From Chiayiivirga sp. (GTDB lineage: Bacteria > Pseudomonadota > Gammaproteobacteria > Xanthomonadales > Xanthomonadaceae), in the NCBI GenBank assembly GCA_022647565.1, contig JALCLA010000003.1, positions 434,001-498,000 on the forward strand: 64,000 bases of DNA, in the 5' to 3' direction. Below, one piece after another: positions 58,263 to 64,000 of the stretch; within the stretch, counting starts at the first letter, position 1, and the number at the start of each line of letters is the position of its first letter. The position numbers and the translations under genes were made by a program. Under the pieces are notes generated by a model. It searched no databases and was not told where the DNA came from. It saw only the letters and a program-made list of their open reading frames with translations.

Positions 58263-58895
58263 CTACGCCCACTCGGTGAGGCCTTCGCGTTCGTACAGGA
58301 TGCGGAAGCTGGGGCGGGCCTTCATGCGCACGATCAGCGCCGCCAGATGCGGCCATTGGCTGGCCGGCCTGGGCATGTTGCGAGACCAGCGCATCAGCAT
58401 GGCGAGGTGAAAATCGGCGGCGCAGACCCGATCCCCGAGCAGGTAGGGTCCATGCGCACCCAGATGCGCGTCAATGCGATCCCAGGCCTCTTCGATCCGC
58501 CCGCGCACCAGATCCCTGGCCGCGTCCGCATGCGTCTCGCCTGCCGCTTCTGCCGGATAGAACCAATGCCGGAACGCCGGTTGAAGGGTGTTAGCCAGAT
58601 GCAGGATCCACTGGTAATAGCGGGCACGCTCCAACGTGCCGAGCGCCGGTGCCAGGTGCGCCTGAGGGTGCGCATCGGCCAGATGCAGCACCAGGGCAGC
58701 GGCCTCGTACACGGGCGCGCCATCGATCAACAGCGTCGGTACCAGTCCGTTCGGGTTGAGCGCCAGATACTCGGCGCGCTTGTGCTCGCGCGCCGCCGTA
58801 TCAAGCTTGTACAAGCGGTGCGCGACACCGGTTTCGATCAGCAACCAGTGCACCACGAAGCTGGCCGCACCCGGCGAGTAGTAGAGCGTGTACAT
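58263..58895 (-). CDS. Glutathione S-transferase
   Basis: 210 residues from the ATG at 58895, preceded by GGGAG. Starts 'MYTLYYSPGAASFVVHWLLIE', with Ser8 in the usual catalytic place, then 'LNPNGLVPTLLIDG' (cis-Pro) and 'YEAAALVLHLAD'. The C-terminal helices include 'LLGDRVCAADFHLAM' (N-capping Asp). This is the beta/GstB-like group and differs from the GST at 29.1 kb. Substrate unknown. Next to glutathione peroxidase on the same strand, suggesting a shared oxidative-stress role. Confidence 0.9.
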   Translation of the reverse strand: MYTLYYSPGAASFVVHWLLIETGVAHRLYKLDTAAREHKRAEYLALNPNGLVPTLLIDGAPVYEAAALVLHLADAHPQAHLAPALGTLERARYYQWILHLANTLQPAFRHWFYPAEAAGETHADAARDLVRGRIEEAWDRIDAHLGAHGPYLLGDRVCAADFHLAMLMRWSRNMPRPASQWPHLAALIVRMKARPSFRILYEREGLTEWA

Positions 58896-58946
58896 GGCGG
58901 TACTCCCTTCGGGCATGCCCTTGCCGCGCCCGGCAACCCTCTTGTC

Positions 58947-59429
58947 TCAGTGATGGTGGCCACCGGGACCGTGCACATGGCCGTGCGCGAGTTCTTCGGC
59001 GCTCGCGGCGCGCACCTGCGTCACCTCGATGTCAAAATGCAGGGTCTGACCCGCCAGCGGGTGGTTGCCGTCCACCGTGATGGTGTCGTCGGTCACGCGC
59101 GTCACGGTGACCGAGTGCGTGCCTTGCGGTGTGCTGGCCTGGAAGCTCATGCCTGCTTCGATCGCATCCACGCCCTGAAAGGCCGAGCGCGGCACATCCT
59201 GCACCAGTTGCTCGTGCCGCAGGCCGTACCCCTCTTCCGGCGCGACATCGACGGTGAAGCGTTCGCCGCTGCGGCGACCTTCCATCGCGGATTCCAGGCC
59301 AGGCACGATGTTGCCGGCCCCCTGCAGGTAGACCAGCGGCTCGCGCCCGCGCGACGAATCCACCACTTCGCCGGCATCGTTGGTCAGGGTGTAGTGGAAG
59401 CTGGCGACGGTCTGGTCAGCGATCTGCAT
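58947..59429 (-). CDS. slyD: FKBP-type peptidyl-prolyl isomerase, SlyD
   Basis: 160 residues. Small FKBP domain split by the insert-in-flap domain: 'VASFHYTLTNDAGEVVDSS', 'PLVYLQGAGNIVPGLESAM', 'EGYGLRHEQLV', 'GNHPLAGQTLHFDIEV'. The C-terminus is histidine-rich ('HGHVHGPGGHHH'), the nickel-binding tail of SlyD, shorter than in E. coli. Acts as a chaperone and proline isomerase and can pass nickel to metalloenzymes. Confidence 0.95.
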   Translation of the reverse strand: MQIADQTVASFHYTLTNDAGEVVDSSRGREPLVYLQGAGNIVPGLESAMEGRRSGERFTVDVAPEEGYGLRHEQLVQDVPRSAFQGVDAIEAGMSFQASTPQGTHSVTVTRVTDDTITVDGNHPLAGQTLHFDIEVTQVRAASAEELAHGHVHGPGGHHH

Positions 59430-59520
59430 TGGAAATCCTGGGCTGGGTTTGTTACGGGCCGCATAGTCTAGGGGCTACCCGGCCGCGCCAGAACCCGGCG
59501 GCCACGGCGAGGCTGGAGCC

Positions 59521-60168
59521 TTACGTCCTTCCGGTCAGGCCACGCCGATTCCCTGGCTGAGGAAACACCCGCCGTCCGCCTTCGTAGATGGCCCAGGTGG
59601 TCGCAATCAGCACTACCGGTGCGAGGCTCCCTCCGCCCTTGCCCCAGAGCAGACCCGGCCAGGCCATGGCGTAAATGAAATTCATGACGGACTCGATGCT
59701 GAAGCCGGTGGCCCAATGGATCAGCGCATCGCGGATCCAGTCGCGGCTGAAGGAGAACGCCGTGATCGACTCGGTGATCGTGCGCACCTCCAGATAGGCG
59801 TAGCTGGCAAGCGCCATCATGCCGTAGTAGCCGGTGGCACCGTGACTCACCCAGCGATCCAGCATCGCGTCCACGCGCTGCGACAAGACGCTCGCCGGCA
59901 ACCAGCTGGCCGCCACCACCAGCGCATAGCTCGCCGCGAAATAGCCACCGCGCTGAACGTGTCGCGCGTGCGGCAGATCAAGCAGGTGGCCGACCGCGAT
60001 GGCGAGCAGCCCGACCACGAACACGGCCAGCAGCAGTCGCTGCTGCCATGGATTCGGGCGTGGATCGAAGCGCGGCGGCGGGGGTGGCGTCAGGACGTGA
60101 TCCGGCGCTGTCACCTGTTCTGACGGTCGCGGCAGTTCGGGCATGGCGTCACGGGTGCGGACGTTCAA
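59521..60168 (-). CDS. Predicted inner-membrane protein of unknown function
   Basis: 215 residues from a TTG at 60168 that has GGAGG 6 bases upstream; the ATG at 60144 is a weaker alternative. A Pro-rich N-terminal cytoplasmic segment, then about four hydrophobic helices ('LLLAVFVVGLLAIAVGHLL', 'YFAASYALVVAASWLPASVL', 'YYGMMALASYAYLEV', 'LAPVVLIATTWAIYEGG'). I recognise no family. It sits just downstream of nlpD, the place usually held by rpoS in gammaproteobacteria. Confidence 0.6.
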   Translation of the reverse strand: MNVRTRDAMPELPRPSEQVTAPDHVLTPPPPPRFDPRPNPWQQRLLLAVFVVGLLAIAVGHLLDLPHARHVQRGGYFAASYALVVAASWLPASVLSQRVDAMLDRWVSHGATGYYGMMALASYAYLEVRTITESITAFSFSRDWIRDALIHWATGFSIESVMNFIYAMAWPGLLWGKGGGSLAPVVLIATTWAIYEGGRRVFPQPGNRRGLTGRT

Positions 60169-60225
60169 GCAGAGCCTCCAGTCTACCCCTGCCCTGACCG
60201 GCGTTTGCCCGGAATGTGACGGTCG

Positions 60226-61122
60226 TCAGCGCCGCGGCAGCATCGGCAACGGATCGACCGGCTTGCCGTTGCGACGGATCTCGAAATGCAGCATGTCGCG
60301 CGCTGCACCGGATCGACCCATTTCGGCGATCTGCTGCCCGGCCGTCACGCGCTGGCCTTCCGAAACCAGACGCTTGCGGTTGTGGCCATAGGCCGAAAGG
60401 AACTCGTCGGAGTGCTTGATGATGACCAGCTCGCCGTAGCCGATCAGACCTGCGCCGGAATAGACCACGTCGCCACCCGCGGCCGCGTAGATCGGCTGGC
60501 CGCTGTTTCCTGCGATGTTGATGCCCTGTCGGGTGGGATCGCCAGCCAGGTAGCGGCTGACAATCTGACCACTGGCGGGCCAGCGCCAGTTCGCGCCAGG
60601 TGTAGCGCTTGCGGACGGCGGCGGCGTCGATGCATTCGTGCTTGCGGTGTCCGCCGGCGTCGCCGTGGCGGGGGTTGCCGGCGGATTCGCCGGGACCGAT
60701 GGTGCCGGCCTGGTCGGGGCCGCCGGCGCCGGCATACCCGTGATCGAGCCGGATGCCGGTTGCGGTGGCGTACGTGCCGGCGTGGGCCGCGGCGGTGCGG
60801 CGGGGCGCGCTGCGGGCGCCGCCGCCCGTGGAACCGCGTCGCCCAGGCGCAGACGCTGTCCTGGGTAGATCGTGTAGGGCGAAGCGATGCCGTTCCAGCG
60901 CGCCAGCTCGCGGAAATCAACGCCGTTGCGGAACGCGATGCCGTACAGGGTATCGCCGCGCGCCACCAGGTACTCGCGTTGCCGGGCGGGGGCATCGCGT
61001 CGGGCATGGCGCGACACGGAAGGCTCGGTGGATCGCTCCACCACCACCGCCCGCGGGCGCGAGAAGCACGCTGCGAGCAACAGGCAGGTCACGAACACGA
61101 TGAGGGTGCGCATGACACTCAT
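60226..61122 (-). CDS. nlpD: NlpD-like murein-hydrolase activator lipoprotein (LysM + degenerate LytM)
   Basis: 298 residues. Lipoprotein signal 'LIVFVTCLLLAACFS' with lipid Cys at ~19. LysM domain (~50-95, 'YLVARGDTLYGIAFRNGV', 'YPGQRLRLG'), a Pro/Ala-rich linker (~100-185), then a LytM/M23 domain (~190-295). The zinc residues are lost: 'RQGINIAG' in place of H-x-G-x-D and 'MLHFEIR' in place of H-x-H, as in NlpD/EnvC, which activate the amidases AmiA/B/C rather than cut peptidoglycan. Its start overlaps the yqaA stop (ATGA). Confidence 0.92.
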   Translation of the reverse strand: MSVMRTLIVFVTCLLLAACFSRPRAVVVERSTEPSVSRHARRDAPARQREYLVARGDTLYGIAFRNGVDFRELARWNGIASPYTIYPGQRLRLGDAVPRAAAPAARPAAPPRPTPARTPPQPASGSITGMPAPAAPTRPAPSVPANPPATPATATPADTASTNASTPPPSASATPGANWRWPASGQIVSRYLAGDPTRQGINIAGNSGQPIYAAAGGDVVYSGAGLIGYGELVIIKHSDEFLSAYGHNRKRLVSEGQRVTAGQQIAEMGRSGAARDMLHFEIRRNGKPVDPLPMLPRR

Positions 61123-61718
61123 GATCCCACGCCACGCCAGGCCAACCAGCCCACGAGCCCCGCCAGCAGCGCTAGCGCGCTCCAGCCGATCGGCTCGATA
61201 TGCCTGCGCAAGGCGGCTTCGGCCTTGGCCCCGCCGAGACGGATCGCACCGGCCACCAGGTACACGCGCTTGCCGCGACCGATCAGCGCCCCGAAGAAGA
61301 ACGGCAACAGCGGCATCGCGACCGCACCCGATGCGAGGGTGAAGACCTTGAACGGGACCGGGGTGAATCCCGCGATCAGCAGCAGCCAGAAGCCGTTCCC
61401 GGCCGCCTGGCGCTTGATCTCGTCAAACTGCGCGGCGTAGCCGAAACGTTCGAGCAGCGGCATCGCCGCTTCCAGCGCGAAGTAGCCGATGGCGTAGCCG
61501 ACGAACATGCCGAGCATCGAGCCGGCAAGGCTGAGCGTCGCGTACCACAGGGCGCGCTGCGGTCGCGCCAGCGACATCGGCGCCAGCATCACCTCGGGCG
61601 GCACCGGAAAGAAGATTGCTTCGAAGAAGCTCAGCACGCACAGGAGCAAGGGCGCCCTGGGGTGCGCCGCCCAACCGAGGGCGCGCTCGTACAAAGGCTT
61701 GAACAGGGTCATGCGCAT
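61119..61718 (-). CDS. yqaA: YqaA-like DedA-superfamily membrane protein
   Basis: 199 residues from the ATG at 61718 (or 61712). 'CVLSFFEAIFFPVPPEVMLAPM' and 'LLLIAGFTPVPFKVFTLASGA' are the two re-entrant loop motifs of the DedA/VTT family, with a basic 'GRGKRVY' near the C-terminus. Such proteins are thought to be proton-linked lipid carriers. It lies 7 bases after pcm and its stop overlaps nlpD, within the surE-pcm-yqaA-nlpD run. Confidence 0.9.
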   Translation of the reverse strand: MRMTLFKPLYERALGWAAHPRAPLLLCVLSFFEAIFFPVPPEVMLAPMSLARPQRALWYATLSLAGSMLGMFVGYAIGYFALEAAMPLLERFGYAAQFDEIKRQAAGNGFWLLLIAGFTPVPFKVFTLASGAVAMPLLPFFFGALIGRGKRVYLVAGAIRLGGAKAEAALRRHIEPIGWSALALLAGLVGWLAWRGVGS

Positions 61719-61725
61719 GCCGCCA

Positions 61726-62424
61726 TCAGGTGGTTCCACCCAGCAGCGGCACGAACACCACCGCGCCCAGCAATTCCTGCTGCACACCGTCCGCGCCCTT
61801 GTGCAGGCGCAACAACTGTTGCCCGCCGCTACCGCCCACCGGCGCCACCAGCACACCCTCCGGCGCCAGTTGATCGAGCAGTGCCGGCTCCAACGTCGCG
61901 GACGCGGCAGTCACCATGATCGCGTCGTAGGGTGCGTGCTCCGCCCATCCAATGCGACCGTCGTCGTAGCGGCACTTGATGTTGTCGAGGCCCAGCTTGC
62001 GGAAACGGCGCCGCGCCAATCGTTGCAACTCGTCGATGCGCTCGACCGTGCAAACCTGTTCCACCAGGCGCGACAGCACGGCGGCCTGGTAACCCGAGCC
62101 GGTGCCGATCTCCAGCACCTTGCGCGGCGTGCCTCGTTCGAGCAGGGCCTCGGTCATGCGCGCCACCACCCAGGGCTGAGAAATGGTCTGGCCGCGTCCG
62201 ATCGGCAAGGCGGTGTCCTCGTAGGCGCGCGTGGCCAGGGCTTCGTCCACGAACAGGTGGCGCGGCACCGCCTGCAATGCCGCCAGTACGCGCTCGTCGC
62301 GGATAGAGGGTGTGTGCGTGCGTTCGTCGCCCTGACGCAGGCGCTCGATCAGGCGATCGCGCGCGCGTTGCGAGGTCATGCCGAGGCCTTCCGCCTCGCG
62401 TCCGAGCGGAGCCTTCGGATTCAT
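61726..62424 (-). CDS. pcm: Protein-L-isoaspartate O-methyltransferase
   Basis: 232 residues from the ATG at 62424, overlapping the surE stop (ATGA). SAM-binding '[19 protein letters not shown]', the PIMT signature '[19 protein letters not shown]' and 'YDAIMVTAA' are all present. Repairs isoaspartyl residues in damaged proteins. A ~15-residue basic N-terminal extension precedes the usual start; an internal ATG (MTSQRA) may be the true start. Confidence 0.96.
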   Translation of the reverse strand: MNPKAPLGREAEGLGMTSQRARDRLIERLRQGDERTHTPSIRDERVLAALQAVPRHLFVDEALATRAYEDTALPIGRGQTISQPWVVARMTEALLERGTPRKVLEIGTGSGYQAAVLSRLVEQVCTVERIDELQRLARRRFRKLGLDNIKCRYDDGRIGWAEHAPYDAIMVTAASATLEPALLDQLAPEGVLVAPVGGSGGQQLLRLHKGADGVQQELLGAVVFVPLLGGTT

Positions 62425-63200
62425 GCGCGCTGCTTCAGCGCCTCGCTCAAACCGCCCACCCAACTCGCCACCTTCTCCAGCGCCTGATAGCGGGTGAGGT
62501 CGACGTGGATCGGAGTGATTGAAATGAAACCGCTGCGCACCGCGTGGAAATCGGTGCCGGGACCGGCATCCTGTTCCGGACCGGCCGGACCGATCCACCA
62601 GATCGGACGTCCGCGCGGGTCGTGCTGCGCGATGCAGGGTTCGGCGCGGTGCCGGTTGCCCAGACGCGTGACCTCGAAGCCGCGCAACTCGCTCCAGGGC
62701 CGATCCGGCACGTTGACGTTGAGGATGGTGTCGGCCGGCAAGGGATCGACCAGCAAGCGCGCGGTGATCTCCACCGCCGCGCGCGCCGCGGTCTCGAACC
62801 GGCGCGGGCTGCCATCGCTGGTGCACAGCGACATCGCCACCGCCGGCAAACCCAGAAAACGACCTTCCATCGCCGCCGCCACGGTGCCCGAATAGATCAC
62901 GTCATCGCCGAGATTGGGGGCGTTGTTGATGCCGGACACCACGATGTCGGGCTCGTGATCGAGCAAGCCGGTGAGTGCCAGGTGCACGCAGTCGGTGGGC
63001 GTGCCGGCGACACACCACCAGTTCTCCGACAGCAGCCTGGCGCGTATCGGCTGCACCAGGGTGAGCGAATTGGAAGCCCCGGACCGGTCGCGATCCGGGC
63101 CCACGACTACCACGTGATGCCCGGCCGCGCGCAGCCCTTCGGCCAGCGCCCGGATGCCGGGGGCGTCGACGCCGTCGTCGTTGCTGACCAGTACGCGCAT
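62421..63200 (-). CDS. surE: 5'/3'-nucleotidase SurE
   Basis: 259 residues from the ATG at 63200. Metal ligands in '[12 protein letters not shown]' (Asp8, Asp9), Ser in 'RSGASNSLT' and Asn in '[13 protein letters not shown]', then the '[11 protein letters not shown]' family motif. A cytoplasmic phosphatase for nucleoside monophosphates and short polyphosphate, linked to stationary-phase survival. First gene of surE-pcm-yqaA-nlpD, divergent from the Smr gene. Confidence 0.97.
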   Translation of the reverse strand: MRVLVSNDDGVDAPGIRALAEGLRAAGHHVVVVGPDRDRSGASNSLTLVQPIRARLLSENWWCVAGTPTDCVHLALTGLLDHEPDIVVSGINNAPNLGDDVIYSGTVAAAMEGRFLGLPAVAMSLCTSDGSPRRFETAARAAVEITARLLVDPLPADTILNVNVPDRPWSELRGFEVTRLGNRHRAEPCIAQHDPRGRPIWWIGPAGPEQDAGPGTDFHAVRSGFISITPIHVDLTRYQALEKVASWVGGLSEALKQRA

Positions 63201-63298
63201 GCTGAAGGTTCCGCCGGGCCGTGTCGGGAAAACCCGGCATTCTACCGGATGCCCCTTGGCCCCGCCTTTTCGCCGCGCGCTCGCGCTACGCTGATCCC

Positions 63299-63862
63299 AT
63301 GCCCAAGCCACGCCTCCCGCGCGCTTCGCCACCCAGCGACTCGGACATCGAACTATTCCATGAGGCGATCGGGCCGGTCAGACGCTTCGATCCTGCGCCG
63401 GAACCGCCATCGACGTCTCGCCCGCCACCGCGCCCACGACAGCGCGAAGCGGACGAGGCCGCCGCACTGCGGCAGTCGCAGGTGGCGCCCTTCGACCTGC
63501 CCGAGTTGGCGCTGGGCGATGCGCTTGAATACCTCAAGCCGGGCCTGCCGCCACGGCTGCTGCAGCGCCTGAAGCGCGGCACCTACAGCGTGCAGGACGA
63601 GATCGACCTGCACCGCATGACCACGGCCGAAGCCGAACTCGCGGTACGTCGCTTCCTGCTCGAATGCCGCGATGCCGACCGCCTTTGCCTGCGCATCGTG
63701 CATGGCAAGGGGTTGCGCTCCGGACCGGAAGGGCCGGTGCTGAAACAATCGGTCGACCTCTGGCTGCGCCAGCGCAACGATGTGCTCGCCTTCGCCTCGG
63801 CGCCACCCGCCCAGGGTGGCACTGGCGCGGTACTGGTGCTGCTGGCGAGCCGCCGCCGCTAG
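63299..63862 (+). CDS. Smr-domain protein
   Basis: 187 residues from the ATG at 63299. A basic, Pro-rich N-terminus, then the LDLH-like motif as 'EIDLHRMT' and 'HGKGLRSG' of the Smr (MutS2-C-terminal-like) domain, and a terminal '[10 protein letters not shown]'. Length and layout match E. coli SmrB/YfcN, which cuts mRNA between collided ribosomes; the essential D-x-H and H-G-x-G residues are present. Its place beside surE is common in Xanthomonadales. Confidence 0.9.
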   Translation: MPKPRLPRASPPSDSDIELFHEAIGPVRRFDPAPEPPSTSRPPPRPRQREADEAAALRQSQVAPFDLPELALGDALEYLKPGLPPRLLQRLKRGTYSVQDEIDLHRMTTAEAELAVRRFLLECRDADRLCLRIVHGKGLRSGPEGPVLKQSVDLWLRQRNDVLAFASAPPAQGGTGAVLVLLASRRR

Positions 63863-63917
63863 GCCGGCGACTCGCGCTGCATCCGGTGCCGGCGATCAAT
63901 CCGGCGCCGTGAGCTGG

Positions 63918-64000
63918 TCAATAGCCGTAGCGCTTGCCGCGTTCGTAAGGTGGATTCACCCACACCACCCGTACGCCCTTGCCGCGCGCACCGGTCTCCA
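63918..64000 (-). CDS. C-terminal end of an unidentified protein
   Basis: Only the last 26 residues are in the window, running from beyond base 64000 to a stop at 63918-63920. The visible end is basic and aromatic: 'GKGVRVVWVNPPYERGKRYGY'-like, with V-R-V-V-W-V-N-P-P-Y. I recognise no family. It converges on the Smr gene with a 55-base gap and lies on the side away from surE. Confidence 0.5.
   Translation of the reverse strand, partial: ETGARGKGVRVVWVNPPYERGKRYGY

Overview
The window is a GC-rich chromosomal stretch with dense, short-gapped genes and no phage, transposase, rRNA, tRNA or CRISPR signal. Gene content and order point to a gammaproteobacterium of the Lysobacterales/Xanthomonadales: surE-pcm-yqaA-nlpD, sucA-sucB-lpd, a PilH-type receiver, a PqqA-free aerobic metabolism, DUF6116, and large secreted proteins with lineage-type C-terminal modules. 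The placement is inferred from gene content; species cannot be told from the sequence alone.

Layout. 0-1.2 kb: the end of an ABC ATPase and its permease. 1.3-7.8 kb: class II fumarase (fumC) divergent from purB-roxA-GNAT, then a lipoprotein. 8.0-16.4 kb: the 2-oxoglutarate dehydrogenase operon sucA-sucB-lpd, followed by a serine hydrolase, an acrylyl-CoA-reductase-like enzyme and pilH, closed by a clear terminator. 16.4-25.7 kb: three exported proteins on the minus strand: a carboxypeptidase fused to a beta-helix, a helical-repeat protein translationally coupled to it, and a giant RCC1/PD40 propeller protein. The carboxypeptidase and the RCC1 protein end in two copies each of the same C-terminal module. 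25.8-32.1 kb: cyclase-FHA protein, a fused alpha/beta 2-oxoacid dehydrogenase E1, a GST, a secreted barrel-like protein and glutaryl-CoA dehydrogenase. 32.3-42.4 kb: small housekeeping genes (TatD, TcdA, cytochrome c', cold shock), a B3-like metallo-hydrolase, a Rieske oxygenase, membrane proteins, and a lipid operon made of a 51-residue cysteine-rich protein, a WS/DGAT acyltransferase and an alpha/beta hydrolase.

42.5-47.4 kb: a 2-oxoacid:ferredoxin oxidoreductase (korA-korB) with a multi-cluster FAD/NAD(P) oxidoreductase, so this genome region holds both ways of oxidising 2-oxoacids. 47.4-55.4 kb: a sterol-desaturase-family enzyme, an apparently exported SDR, the ABC-F protein Uup, and a Tat-exported DUF1800/DUF1501 pair. 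55.5-64 kb: class I fumarase, glutathione peroxidase, GST, SlyD, then nlpD-yqaA-pcm-surE and an Smr-domain protein.

Together the metabolic genes give TCA-cycle oxidation (two fumarases, OGDH, KOR), acyl-CoA oxidation, neutral-lipid synthesis and peroxide defence. The most unusual material is the cluster of modular exported proteins at 16.4-25.7 kb, a small cysteine-rich protein coupled to the acyltransferase, and REP-like and inverted-repeat elements in the intergenic spaces.
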